Counted from the first letter of the stretch, positions 16,290-25,022 are shown. The stretch: DNA of 64,000 nt from JAAGZL01 sp050291725 (GCA_050291725.1 JBNKKH010000009.1:1-64000), one strand, 5' to 3'. Notes: generated from the letters alone by a model not told the origin. Translations and numbers: made by a program.

Positions 16290-16673
16290 TTAATCTTGGA
16301 AGCCGTACTCTTCTATCATCTTTTTTATCGGCTCCAAAACATCATCGGTAGGTCCAAGCAGCTTAAAGCCGGTATCAAAAAAAGCAGAATTCACATCATT
16401 AGAGCTCCAGCGACTTTCAGCCTTGAACTCTATTTTGATTGCGTTATCGTCTGGGTCGTTCCAGCGTATTTCAAGGTCAAACGCTTGTTCTAATTCGATT
16501 TTTTTCTCACTGATCAACATAAAGCCGCCGGTGTTGATGTCCACAATATGTCCGAGTAGCTTGTCGGTATTTCTGTCCCATACCCTGAGGTAATAGATCA
16601 GGTGGCGGCGCATTACGGCTCTTCTGTCATCGGCCTCTACTTTGCTGGCAGTGTGTCGTTCTCCGAAATACAT
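16290..16673 (-). CDS. PilZ domain protein (c-di-GMP receptor type)
   Basis: About 127 residues from ATG 16673, chosen because AGGAG lies 8 bases upstream; a GTG three codons earlier would sit on the Shine-Dalgarno. The PilZ signature is present: an arginine-rich N-terminal motif DRRAVMRR followed by DINTGG (the D/N-x-S/T-x-G-G loop). Such proteins bind c-di-GMP and change motility or polysaccharide output. It stands alone, with 150-200 bp gaps on both sides. Partner unknown. Confidence 0.85.
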   Translation of the reverse strand: MYFGERHTASKVEADDRRAVMRRHLIYYLRVWDRNTDKLLGHIVDINTGGFMLISEKKIELEQAFDLEIRWNDPDDNAIKIEFKAESRWSSNDVNSAFFDTGFKLLGPTDDVLEPIKKMIEEYGFQD

Positions 16674-16879
16674 ATATTGCACTCCTGATAAATCTTAATA
16701 GGTCTGTCTCCTCCACACTCCTCAAGCATGGTAGCAGAACGGTTAATTGGCAAGTAATTAGGCTCAATTTCCATTCAGCTCAAGTTCATCTGCGCTGGCG
16801 TAGGGTTATAGATACTGGTCGCACTATCGCTGTACAGCATATCGGCAGCTAGATGCGAGGTTAATACAGGAACAGAATC

Positions 16880-17137
16880 ATGATGAAAAAGTTATTTATT
16901 ATCATAGCATTAGTGACGCTTGGTTTGGGTACTGTGGGGTGTCATCACGTGCAGACCCGGTATTCAGCCAGCATTGGCTACGATGCGCCTGTTGTCTACG
17001 ATGATTATCCGGTTTATTGGGACTATCCGATTTACCACAAGCCACTCTATTCTCAGAGTATTGGTATTTATAGCTACCGCGCCTATGATAATCACCATCG
17101 CAGGCACCACCATAGACGGCACTATCGTCGTTACTAA
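16880..17137 (+). CDS. small His/Tyr/Arg-rich lipoprotein
   Basis: An 85-residue protein with an N-terminal lipoprotein-type signal ending at Cys21 (LGTVGC; slightly unusual at -3). The mature part is dominated by Tyr, Asp and Pro, and the last 15 residues are almost all His, Arg and Tyr (for example HHRRHHHRRHYRRY). This could bind metal or anionic polymers in the envelope. No family recognised. A promoter region of about 200 bp precedes it. Confidence 0.7.
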   Translation: MMKKLFIIIALVTLGLGTVGCHHVQTRYSASIGYDAPVVYDDYPVYWDYPIYHKPLYSQSIGIYSYRAYDNHHRRHHHRRHYRRY

Positions 17138-17245
17138 GATTCTGCCGGGCGAACTGGCCTGGCAGAAGCACTGCATCTTAATGCGCCACATTGGTGTGGA
17201 TGCAGTATAATCCCCCGCCTATTTGATTAAACTAAAAGATATACC

Positions 17246-18289
17246 ATGAGTGAAAAACGCAAGGCGGTGGCCCTTATCTCTGGTGGCTTGGACTCTCTGT
17301 TGGCTGCGCGAGTAGTACAGGAGCAGGGGGTGCATGTAGAGGGGATCAACTTCTTCACAGGATTCTGTGTGGAGGGACACACTCACGCCATTCGAAAGAA
17401 AGACCGCAATAAGCCCAAGCGCAATAACGCCCTGTGGGTAGCTGAGCAGTTGGGGATGAAACTGCATATTGTGGATATTATCGAGGAGTACAAGGAGGTG
17501 CTGTTCAATCCTAAACATGGCTATGGGGCCAATATGAATCCTTGCCTGGATTGTAAAATATTCATGGTTAAGAAGGCCCATGAATGGATCAAGGATAACG
17601 GCTTCGATTTTATTATTACCGGCGAGGTGATAGGGCAGCGTCCTATGTCGCAACGCAAAGACACCATGCCGGTAATCGCCCGTGACTCTGGAGCGGATGA
17701 TCTCCTGCTGCGCCCGCTCTGTGCCAAAAATCTTCCAGAGACTCTACCTGAGCGTGAGGGCTGGGTGGATCGGGAGAAGTTGCACGATTTCAGCGGACGC
17801 ACCAGAAAACCACAGATGGCACTGGCGAAGAAATTTGGATTTGATGATTACGCGCAACCGGCAGGCGGATGCTGTTTTCTGACCGACGCCCAGTACTCGT
17901 CCAAGCTGGCTGACCTGTGGCAATCCCGGGGAGAGAAAAGCTACGAGATGGACGATATTATGCTGCTGAAAGTGGGGCGGCATTTGAGGCCAAATCCCGA
18001 TTTTAAGATGATCATCTCCCGGGAAGAGGGCGAAGGAAACTTCATGCAGGGCTATCGCAATCAATATGTCAGTTTGCGGACCACAAACCATCCAGGGCCA
18101 TTGGCCTTGATTGATGGTGTTGCCTCTGAGCAGAATCTGGAGCTGGCGGCTAGAATTTTGGCCCGTTATTGCAAGGGGAAGATGGAGAGTTCTGTACAGG
18201 TAGAGATTAGAGACATGGATGGCACCGTTAGCAATGTCGATGTGGCTCCTATGGGCCCCCTTGAGGTGAAACAGGAGTGGATCCTGTGA
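17246..18289 (+). CDS. PP-loop thiouridylase-like protein (MnmA-related)
   Basis: A 347-residue protein with the ATP-pyrophosphatase signature ALISGGLDSLLAA (residues 10-21) shared by MnmA and ThiI. It also has Cys100-x-x-Cys103 (NPCLDC) and GGCCFLTD near residue 210, suggesting cysteine chemistry or metal binding. It is shorter at the centre than true MnmA and lacks its usual tRNA-binding motifs; the C-terminal third may be an NFACT-R-like RNA-binding module. It is followed, overlapping by four bases (GTGA), by a TusA sulfur carrier, so sulfur transfer to an RNA base is the natural guess. Target unknown. Confidence 0.8.
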   Translation: MSEKRKAVALISGGLDSLLAARVVQEQGVHVEGINFFTGFCVEGHTHAIRKKDRNKPKRNNALWVAEQLGMKLHIVDIIEEYKEVLFNPKHGYGANMNPCLDCKIFMVKKAHEWIKDNGFDFIITGEVIGQRPMSQRKDTMPVIARDSGADDLLLRPLCAKNLPETLPEREGWVDREKLHDFSGRTRKPQMALAKKFGFDDYAQPAGGCCFLTDAQYSSKLADLWQSRGEKSYEMDDIMLLKVGRHLRPNPDFKMIISREEGEGNFMQGYRNQYVSLRTTNHPGPLALIDGVASEQNLELAARILARYCKGKMESSVQVEIRDMDGTVSNVDVAPMGPLEVKQEWIL

Positions 18290-18522
18290 GTAGAGTACAG
18301 CTGGATTGTCGGCGCATGCTCTGCCCTATGCCGGTAATCAAGGTGCAGAATCAAGCCGCCGAACTGGAGGCGGGAGATGAGATTGAGGCTGTATGTACAG
18401 ACCCAGGGGTGCTGAACGATATCCCGGCATGGAGTAGAATCAATGGACATAAGGTTTTGGAAACCAGAACTGAAGGGGATGAGTACATAGTAGTGATTGG
18501 GATAGAGAAACCAGAGAGCTAA
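18286..18522 (+). CDS. TusA family sulfur carrier
   Basis: About 78 residues from GTG 18286, preceded by CAGGAG; an ATG at 18277 lies inside the previous gene. The TusA motif LCPMPVIKV carries the persulfide-forming Cys13 and the CPxP turn. TusA proteins hand sulfane sulfur from desulfurases or rhodaneses to acceptors such as thiouridylases. The four-base overlap with the PP-loop gene upstream and the TAATG overlap with the CDF gene downstream show a translationally coupled operon. A paralogue dedicated to this thiouridylase is likely. Confidence 0.88.
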   Translation: MSRVQLDCRRMLCPMPVIKVQNQAAELEAGDEIEAVCTDPGVLNDIPAWSRINGHKVLETRTEGDEYIVVIGIEKPES

Positions 18523-19667
18523 TGTCAGAGATTCAGGCAAATGAGCGCACAGAAGTAAGTAAGCGCGTTACCCTGGTGGGAGCGTTGATCAATATTCTGT
18601 TGTCTGTGTTAAAAGTTGTTTTCGGTTTTGTTGCCCAGTCTAACGCCCTTATTGTAGATGGCATACACTCCCTGTCTGATCTGTTATCGGATGCCATGGT
18701 ATGGTTTGCTTCCCACCACGCTCAACACGGTCCGGATGAAAAACACCCCTATGGTCATGGTCGCTTTGAGACTATAGCCACCCTGGGTTTGGGGATACTC
18801 CTGATTCTGGTTGCTATCGGAATAGTATGGGATAGCGCAGCGCGTCTGTTTAGTCCAGAGAAGTTGCTACATCCAGGGGTCTTGGCGCTGGTGGTCGCAG
18901 TTTTCTCTGTGCTGATAAAAGAGGGGCTGTACCACTACACCATGCAAGCTGGACGTAAAATCGGTTCGAAAATGATTCAGGCTAACGCCTGGCATCATCG
19001 TTCTGATGCCATATCCTCAGTAGTGGTTGTGGTCGGGATCGCAGGTACCATTGCTGGTCTCCCCTATCTGGATACGGTGGCTGCAGTTGTTGTGGGCGTC
19101 ATGATCGCTATGGTTGGCTGGGAGTTGGGTTGGCCGGCTCTGGAAGAGCTCATGGATGCTGGTCTGGAGCAGGAGAGACTAGAGAAGGTTAAGGAGATTA
19201 TTCACTCGGTTGATGGGGTTGATGCTATCCACATGCTCCGCAGCAGGAGCATTGGCGGTGAAATTATTGTGGATGTGCATATCTTAGTGGCGCCATGGAT
19301 GAGTGTTACCGAAGGCCACATGATCAGCCAGACTGTGATGGAACGACTGTTGGGCGATATGGATGAGGTAGGTGATGTTACTGTTCATGTCGATCCTGAG
19401 GATGATGAGGCCGGCCCCGCTACTCATGATCTTCCCTTGCGCCAACAGGCGCTGGAGACGTTGAGTAGCTGCTGGGCTTCGATTCCTGAAGTTGAAGAGG
19501 TTACACAGACCATTCTGCACTACCGGGAAGGAAAAATAGATATTGATCTATATATGCCCCTGATCTCTTATGGAGGAGAGAGCGACCTCAGTGAGCTAAG
19601 ATCCAGGCTGCTGGATAGCCTAAAAGGGAAAAATGATTTTCGCGAACTGAAGATATTTTTCGGTTAG
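18522..19667 (+). CDS. cation diffusion facilitator (CDF) family efflux transporter
   Basis: A 381-residue CDF with six membrane segments in the first 210 residues and a cytoplasmic C-terminal domain. Metal-site residues are in IDGIHSLSDLLSD (about 43-55) and WHHRSDAISS (about 156-165). Members export Zn, Fe, Mn or Co. The C-terminal part is about 80 residues longer than FieF, suggesting a second dimerisation domain. Starts in a TAATG overlap with tusA, an unusual pairing of sulfur transfer with metal export. Confidence 0.92.
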   Translation: MSEIQANERTEVSKRVTLVGALINILLSVLKVVFGFVAQSNALIVDGIHSLSDLLSDAMVWFASHHAQHGPDEKHPYGHGRFETIATLGLGILLILVAIGIVWDSAARLFSPEKLLHPGVLALVVAVFSVLIKEGLYHYTMQAGRKIGSKMIQANAWHHRSDAISSVVVVVGIAGTIAGLPYLDTVAAVVVGVMIAMVGWELGWPALEELMDAGLEQERLEKVKEIIHSVDGVDAIHMLRSRSIGGEIIVDVHILVAPWMSVTEGHMISQTVMERLLGDMDEVGDVTVHVDPEDDEAGPATHDLPLRQQALETLSSCWASIPEVEEVTQTILHYREGKIDIDLYMPLISYGGESDLSELRSRLLDSLKGKNDFRELKIFFG

Positions 19668-19697
19668 GCACTATTCTGGTGCCGCGAGGGACAGCAA

Positions 19698-19712
19698 GCA
19701 CCATTATCGTGC
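19698..19712. promoter_or_regulatory. candidate NtrC-binding enhancer site upstream of glnA
   Basis: GCACCATTATCGTGC matches the dyad GCACCA-N3-TGGTGC at 11 of 12 defined positions, the NtrC consensus of enteric glnA. It lies about 215 bp upstream of the sigma-54-like promoter at 19914, a workable enhancer distance. The regulator itself is encoded at 23616-25022. Confidence 0.7.
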
Positions 19713-19814
19713 GCCAAACATATGGGGCGCAATCTACCCATGGATGGGAGTATGGAGCGCAATGTTGTATCAAAGTGCATCCCCTGGTCATTTGGTGTGT
19801 AGGAAAACCCGCAT

Positions 19815-19839
19815 AACCGTTTGTTGAGAAGCGGTTTTT
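19815..19839 (+). terminator. rho-independent terminator between the CDF gene and glnA
   Basis: AACCGTTT (19815-19822) pairs with AAGCGGTT (19829-19836), one G-U pair, loop GTTGAG, followed by TTT and a second T run (TTTTTT) shortly after. It would end transcripts from the mnmA-like/tusA/CDF operon before glnA. Confidence 0.65.
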
Positions 19840-19913
19840 GTGGTTTTTTGCGGAAAAAGGCATATGCTCATGGCTTGCATCGTTGTATCATGCAAAAAAG
19901 TGATTGCCTCAAG

Positions 19914-19929
19914 TGGCATGTATTCTGCT
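19914..19929 (+). promoter_or_regulatory. candidate sigma-54 promoter for glnA
   Basis: TGGCATGTATTCTGCT has GG and GC with ten bases between them, the sigma-54 -24/-12 arrangement. It is downstream of the terminator at 19815 and about 217 bp upstream of the glnA ATG, implying a long leader. The NtrC-like dyad at 19698 is suitably placed upstream. Confidence 0.6.
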
Positions 19930-20008
19930 ATAAACGTGGGAAATATCTCGTTTGTTGGTTTCTCTCCACCTGATATTGAAGTGGGGATAGAGAGTTTTTA
20001 CCCTTGTT

Positions 20009-20023
20009 GCATCCTATTGGTGC
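20009..20023. promoter_or_regulatory. second NtrC-like dyad, in the glnA leader
   Basis: GCATCCTATTGGTGC matches GCACCA-N3-TGGTGC at 10 of 12 positions. It lies downstream of the sigma-54-like promoter, so if real it might act as a governor site limiting expression or serve a nearer sigma-70 promoter. The rest of the 478-bp gap (19668-20145) shows nothing else I can name. Confidence 0.4.
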
Positions 20024-20145
20024 CAAGGTGATTTTTTGATTGTTCCCTTTGCTGTTGTATCGGGAGCATTCTGTTACAACATCTGCCTCGGCAGCTAGAT
20101 TTACAAGCACAAAGTCTAAAATATTAAATAGTTGGAGAACTAGAG

Positions 20146-21552
20146 ATGGCTTCAAATGTCCTGAAGATGATCAAAGATAATGAAGTGAAGTTTGTCGACT
20201 TCCGCTTCACCGACACCCGCGGTAAAGAGCAGCACGTAACCGTACCATCACATGCGGTTGATGAAGAGGTGTTTACCGATGGCAAGATGTTCGATGGCTC
20301 TTCCATCGCTGGATGGAAGGGTATCAACGAGTCCGATATGGTTCTGATGCCAGAGCCTGATACCGCTATTATCGACCCTTTTGCTGATGAGATAACCGTG
20401 AATATCCGCTGTGATATCCTTGAGCCTGCTACCATGGAAGGCTACGAGCGCGACCCACGTTCTGTGGCTAAACGTGCTGAGGCCTATCTGCAGTCTACCG
20501 GTATTGGCGATACTGCTTACTTTGGTCCGGAGCCTGAGTTCTTTGTACTGGATGATGTGCGCTGGGGTGCCGACATGAGTGGCGCTTTCTACAAGGTGGA
20601 CTCTGAAGAGGCTGAGTGGAACTCTGAGCGTGTATACGATGATGGTAACATCGGTCACCGTCCTGGTCTGAAAGGTGGTTACTTCCCAGTTCCACCAGTC
20701 GATTCTCTGCATGATCTACGTGGTGCCATGTGTATGGCTATGGAAGAGATGGGCGTTGAAACTGAGGTACATCACCACGAAGTGGCTACCGCAGGTCAGT
20801 GTGAAATCGGTACCAAGTTCGACACCCTGGTTAAGCGTGCCGACCAAAACCAGATCATGAAATACTGCATACAGAATGTCGCTCACGCCTATGGCAAGAC
20901 TGCTACTTTCATGCCTAAGCCGCTGGTTGGTGACAACGGTTCCGGTATGCATGTGCATCAGTCCCTAGCTAAAAACGGCGAAAACATCTTCGCTGGCGAT
21001 CAGTATGGCGGTCTGTCTGAGACTGCGCTCTACTACATCGGCGGTATTATCAAACACGCTCGTGCTCTGAACGCTTTCACTAACGCTTCCACCAACTCAT
21101 ACAAGCGTCTGGTACCAGGTTTTGAAGCTCCAGTTATGCTGGCCTACTCTGCTCGTAACCGCTCTGCCTCTATCCGTATTCCTTGGGTTTCTAGCCCTAA
21201 GGGTCGTCGTATCGAGGTGCGTTTCCCTGATCCTACCGCTAACCCATACTTGGCCTTCTCCGCCATGATGATGGCTGGCCTTGATGGAATACAGAACAAG
21301 ATCCACCCAGGCGATGCTATGGATAAGGATCTGTATGACCTGCCAGCAGAAGAGGCAGCCGGAATCCCAACCGTATGCCACAGTCTGGATCAGGCTCTGG
21401 AAGCGCTGGATGCAGACCGTACCTTCCTGACTCAGGGCGGCGTATTTACTGACGATCTGATCGACGGCTATATCGATCTGAAGATGGAAGAGGTTACCCG
21501 CTTCCGTATGACCACCCATCCGGTGGAGTTCGATATGTACTTCAGTCTGTAA
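20146..21552 (+). CDS. glnA: glutamine synthetase, type I
   Basis: A 468-residue GS-I enzyme that makes glutamine from glutamate, ammonia and ATP. Signatures: MFDGSSIAGWKGI near residue 45, the PEPEFF motif near 128, the KP-type ATP segment in FMPKPLVGDNGSGMHVHQS, and NRSASIRIPW near 340. Tyr in DKDLYDLPAEE (about residue 397) is the expected adenylylation site, so activity is probably also controlled by GlnE. Candidate NtrC and sigma-54 sites lie upstream, and ntrBC lie downstream. Confidence 0.98.
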   Translation: MASNVLKMIKDNEVKFVDFRFTDTRGKEQHVTVPSHAVDEEVFTDGKMFDGSSIAGWKGINESDMVLMPEPDTAIIDPFADEITVNIRCDILEPATMEGYERDPRSVAKRAEAYLQSTGIGDTAYFGPEPEFFVLDDVRWGADMSGAFYKVDSEEAEWNSERVYDDGNIGHRPGLKGGYFPVPPVDSLHDLRGAMCMAMEEMGVETEVHHHEVATAGQCEIGTKFDTLVKRADQNQIMKYCIQNVAHAYGKTATFMPKPLVGDNGSGMHVHQSLAKNGENIFAGDQYGGLSETALYYIGGIIKHARALNAFTNASTNSYKRLVPGFEAPVMLAYSARNRSASIRIPWVSSPKGRRIEVRFPDPTANPYLAFSAMMMAGLDGIQNKIHPGDAMDKDLYDLPAEEAAGIPTVCHSLDQALEALDADRTFLTQGGVFTDDLIDGYIDLKMEEVTRFRMTTHPVEFDMYFSL

Positions 21553-21575
21553 GTTGTAGTCATATATGTGGTTGT

Positions 21576-21602
21576 AAAACGCCCCCAATTGGGGGCGTTT
21601 TT
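21576..21602 (+). terminator. glnA rho-independent terminator
   Basis: AAAACGCCCCC and GGGGGCGTTTTT form a perfect 11-bp palindromic stem with an AATT loop, ending in T residues, 23 bp after the glnA stop. A textbook intrinsic terminator, symmetrical enough to work in both directions. Confidence 0.95.
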
Positions 21603-21678
21603 CGTATCTGGGCGCGTTTATCGGGAAAAATGTGTTGTTGGTACCATTCTTGGGTTGTCTGCACTCTACGGCTGGTCT

Positions 21679-22275
21679 ATGCTCCAGTCCATGCTTAGGT
21701 CTCTATGTATTCTTTTGATGTTGTTCTGTTTTTCCGCTAACGCGGAAATATATAAGTGGGTGGATGAAAATGGAAATGTCCATTTTTCCGATAGTGAAAC
21801 AGATGGATCGCAACCGGTAGAGCTACCAAAAGGCAACATCTACACGCCCCCTGAGACAAGCGAAGTTGCAGATGGCGACAAGGAAAAAAAGCAAATATCT
21901 GGTTATACCAATATGGCCATTGTACAACCGGAGTTGAACGCAACAATCCGCAGCAATATTGGTGATGTGTCTGTCTCAATAGATCTCACGCCAAGATTAA
22001 GGCCTGGAGACAGCATTACTCTATACATGGATGGCAAAGAGTTGCTGAAAAATAAAACCAAAACTACATTTGATTTGAGTGGTATTAACCGTGGTTCGCA
22101 TACGCTACGAGCAGCGGTTATTGGAGGCGATGGTGCTGAATTGATTAGCTCGAAGTCAACAATCTTTCATCTGCATAAGGTAAGTGTGAAAAAGAAACCT
22201 AATGCACCTACCACTAACAGTGAAACTTCACAGCAAAACTCGCAACGAAATTACAATACAGGGACAGAGGAGTAA
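21679..22275 (+). CDS. DUF4124 domain-containing exported protein
   Basis: About 198 residues from ATG 21679 (ATG 21691 also possible); the longer frame starting at 21568 begins in the glnA terminator and is unlikely. A signal peptide (LRSLCILLMLFCFSANA) precedes the DUF4124 motif EIYKWVDENGNVHFSD, then a beta-sandwich-like region and a polar Asn/Gln/Ser-rich tail. Function unknown in general. DUF4124 genes between glnA and ntrB are common in gammaproteobacteria, so placement is ordinary. Confidence 0.85.
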   Translation: MLQSMLRSLCILLMLFCFSANAEIYKWVDENGNVHFSDSETDGSQPVELPKGNIYTPPETSEVADGDKEKKQISGYTNMAIVQPELNATIRSNIGDVSVSIDLTPRLRPGDSITLYMDGKELLKNKTKTTFDLSGINRGSHTLRAAVIGGDGAELISSKSTIFHLHKVSVKKKPNAPTTNSETSQQNSQRNYNTGTEE

Positions 22276-22364
22276 TTGTAGCCATTAATTCTGAAAGTGG
22301 CGCATTCTAATCCAGTTCCAACCCCCTCCAAGCTATAACCAAAATAGGCAATACCCCTACCCAG

Positions 22365-22379
22365 GCACTAGTTTAGTGC
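22365..22379. promoter_or_regulatory. NtrC-like palindrome upstream of ntrB
   Basis: GCACTAGTTTAGTGC is a perfect 6-3-6 dyad closely related to the NtrC consensus, about 155 bp before the ntrB start. Enteric ntrBC promoters are bound and repressed by NtrC, so autoregulation is a fair guess. A sigma-54-like sequence nearby has GT instead of GC at -12 and is unconvincing. Confidence 0.5.
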
Positions 22380-22534
22380 ATACAATGGCTGTATGGAAAT
22401 TGGCTTTTTGTCTGTAACTACCTCCCTTCTCCTTGGTTTTAGCCAATTGTGGCTTAAAACAGTTCAGAACCTAGCAAGTTTGAGGCAGTTATTTCATTTT
22501 AGGAAACTGGTTCAGTTATTGCTAATAGAAACGC

Positions 22535-23623
22535 ATGATCAATAAAACAGAATCTCAAGAGATCTACGGAAAGCAGGTGTTGGAGAACCTTAGCTTCTCA
22601 ATTCTGTTGTTTGACCAGGATCTTTACCTCCGCTATATGAACTCTGCAGCAGAGATGTTGTTTGCCGTTAGCGCCCGACACATGGTTCAGAATAAGGCCG
22701 GCGATCTTATTCAGTGTGAATCGGCCATGGATGAAGAGAGTCTGGAACAGGCATTACAAACTGGACGCCCCTTCACAGAGAGGGAGATCGGACTCAACCT
22801 GCAGAATGGAGAGACAGTAACTGTAGATTGTACGGTGATTCCTATCAAGGATGACGAAGGCGATAACTACCTAATGATGGAGATGCAGCATATTGATCGT
22901 CAACTGCAGATAAGCAGGGAGGAGAACCTGCTTAATCAGCATGATGCGGCTCGAGATTTGATACGTGGGTTAGCCCATGAGATTAAAAATCCACTGGGTG
23001 GTCTGCGCGGTGCGGCACAGCTGTTAGAGGCAGAGCTGGATGATAAGGAGTTGTGCGAGTACACCCAGATTGTTATCAAGGAGGCAGACCGGCTGCAGTC
23101 ACTGGTCAACCAGATGCTGGGATCACACCGGTTGCCGCAGATGTCACGGACTAATGTTCACAAGATTTTAGAACGAGTGCGATCTCTCATGATCGCAGAG
23201 TATGGCGATAGTCTGCAGATAAGACGGGATTTTGATCCAAGTATTCCAGAGCTATATGTGGATAACGATCGAATTATCCAAGCGCTTTTGAATATTGTAC
23301 GTAATGCAGCACAGGCCTTGGGCGGAAAAGAGGATGCTGAGATAGCCATGCGCACTAGAATCTTGCGCCAGTTTACTATCGCCAATATACGCCATCGCCT
23401 AGTAGTGCTAATAGAGATTGAAGATAACGGCCCGGGTATACAAGAGGATATTCGAGAGAAGATATTTTATCCCATGGTTACCTCTGGCAATTCTGGTATG
23501 GGGCTGGGGCTTTCTATCACTCAGTCCCTAATCCATCAACATGGTGGGTTGGTGGAATTTACCAGTAAGCCGGGCAAAACGGTTTTTCGTGTAATGCTGC
23601 CATTGGAGAAGACAGGTGGGTAA
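22535..23623 (+). CDS. glnL: nitrogen regulation histidine kinase NtrB
   Basis: A 362-residue soluble kinase/phosphatase. A PAS domain fills about residues 15-125, then the H-box LAHEIKNPLGG with phospho-acceptor His148, the N-box NIVRNAAQAL, and the ATP-binding GPGI and GMGLGLSIT boxes. NtrB phosphorylates NtrC when nitrogen is scarce and dephosphorylates it when PII signals sufficiency. Its 3' end overlaps ntrC by eight bases. Also called ntrB. Confidence 0.96.
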   Translation: MINKTESQEIYGKQVLENLSFSILLFDQDLYLRYMNSAAEMLFAVSARHMVQNKAGDLIQCESAMDEESLEQALQTGRPFTEREIGLNLQNGETVTVDCTVIPIKDDEGDNYLMMEMQHIDRQLQISREENLLNQHDAARDLIRGLAHEIKNPLGGLRGAAQLLEAELDDKELCEYTQIVIKEADRLQSLVNQMLGSHRLPQMSRTNVHKILERVRSLMIAEYGDSLQIRRDFDPSIPELYVDNDRIIQALLNIVRNAAQALGGKEDAEIAMRTRILRQFTIANIRHRLVVLIEIEDNGPGIQEDIREKIFYPMVTSGNSGMGLGLSITQSLIHQHGGLVEFTSKPGKTVFRVMLPLEKTGG

Positions 23624-25022
23624 GACACAGCAGATTTGGGTAATAGATGATGATCGCTCCATTCGTTGGGTACTGGAAAAGGCTCTGCAGAAGGCAGAGA
23701 TGGAAGTGCGTAGCTTCTCCTCAGCAGAAGGGGTTCTTGAAGAGCTGACCTTTGGTTTGCCAGATGTAGTGGTTACAGATGTGCGTATGCCAGGCATGGA
23801 TGGGCTTTCTCTGTTAGGACAGATACATGATACCTATCCCGACCTTCCGGTGATTATTATGACGGCCCACTCCGACCTGGATAGTGCAGTTGCGGCTTTT
23901 CATGGCGGTGCCTTCGAATATCTTCCCAAGCCTTTTGATGTTGAAGAGGCGGTAGAGCTGGTGCGGCGTGCTGGTCGGTCATCTCAGGGGACTTCCTCAG
24001 ACAGCGCTGAAACTGCCCCTGAGAGCCAGGAAATTATCGGGGAAGCACCGGCGATGCAGGAGGTGTTTCGCGCTATTGGAAGGTTGGCAAGGTCCAGTAT
24101 TACCGTCTTGATCAATGGCGAATCGGGCACGGGTAAAGAGCTGGTGGCGCAAGCGTTGCACCGGCATAGCCCCAGGGCATCAGGGCCATTTATTGCCTTG
24201 AATATGGCTGCGATTCCAAAGGATTTGCTGGAGTCGGAACTATTTGGGCATGAACGGGGCGCCTTTACTGGGGCTCAGGTGAGGCGCGAGGGTAGATTTG
24301 AACAGGCTGATGGAGGCACTCTGTTTCTGGATGAGATAGGCGATATGCCGCCAGAGCTGCAGACACGTCTGCTGAGAGTGCTGGCCGATGGAGTGTTTTA
24401 TCGTATTGGTGGCCACGAGGCAGTAAAAGTCAGCGTACGTATTATTGCTGCCACCCATCAGGATTTGGAACAGCTGGTAGAGTCTGGACGTTTTCGTGAG
24501 GATCTGTTTCATCGTCTCAATGTGATTCGTATACATATTCCATCACTGCGGGAGAGAAATGTAGATGTCCCTATTTTGATGAAATATTTTCTTGCTCGTG
24601 CCGCCCAAGAGCTGGAGGTTGAGACTAAAACACTACTGCCGGAAACAGAAAAAGAGCTGCAAAATTTAGAGTGGCCTGGCAATGTACGACAATTGGAAAA
24701 TACTGCACGTTGGTTGACCGTAATGGCCTCAAGCCAGGAGATCCATATAGAAGACCTGCCGCCTGAACTACATGCAGAAGCGGAAAGCACAAGAAGTGAC
24801 AATGATTGGAGTGGCGGTCTAAGAAACTGGGCGCGTCAGAAGCTAAGCCAAGGCCAGGAAGCCATTCTGGATGAGGCGGTGCCACAGTTTGAGACCATTA
24901 TGATCCAGACCGCTTTAGAGCATACTGGCGGTAGACGCCTGGATGCCGCGCGCCTGTTGGGCTGGGGCCGGAATACTCTGACTAGGAAAATCAAAGAGTT
25001 GGGGCTGGGAGAAGAGAAATAG
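23616..25022 (+). CDS. glnG: nitrogen regulation response regulator NtrC
   Basis: A 468-residue sigma-54 activator starting at GTG 23616. Receiver domain with phospho-acceptor Asp55 (VVVTDVRMPG); AAA+ domain with Walker A GESGTGKE, the sigma-54-contacting GAFTGA loop and GTLFLDEIGD Walker B; Fis-type helix-turn-helix at the C-terminus (DAARLLGWGRNTLTRK). It activates nitrogen-starvation genes including glnA. Also called ntrC. Confidence 0.97.
   Translation: MGKTQQIWVIDDDRSIRWVLEKALQKAEMEVRSFSSAEGVLEELTFGLPDVVVTDVRMPGMDGLSLLGQIHDTYPDLPVIIMTAHSDLDSAVAAFHGGAFEYLPKPFDVEEAVELVRRAGRSSQGTSSDSAETAPESQEIIGEAPAMQEVFRAIGRLARSSITVLINGESGTGKELVAQALHRHSPRASGPFIALNMAAIPKDLLESELFGHERGAFTGAQVRREGRFEQADGGTLFLDEIGDMPPELQTRLLRVLADGVFYRIGGHEAVKVSVRIIAATHQDLEQLVESGRFREDLFHRLNVIRIHIPSLRERNVDVPILMKYFLARAAQELEVETKTLLPETEKELQNLEWPGNVRQLENTARWLTVMASSQEIHIEDLPPELHAEAESTRSDNDWSGGLRNWARQKLSQGQEAILDEAVPQFETIMIQTALEHTGGRRLDAARLLGWGRNTLTRKIKELGLGEEK

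Noticed and set aside
19757..19771. Third NtrC-like dyad near TGCATCCCCTGGTC
   Set aside because: Alignment to GCACCA-N3-TGGTGC gives too many mismatches and the spacing slips by one or two bases.
22398..22413. Sigma-54 promoter for ntrBC (TTGGCTTTTTGTCTGT)
   Set aside because: The -12 element reads GT rather than GC, so it is not convincing.
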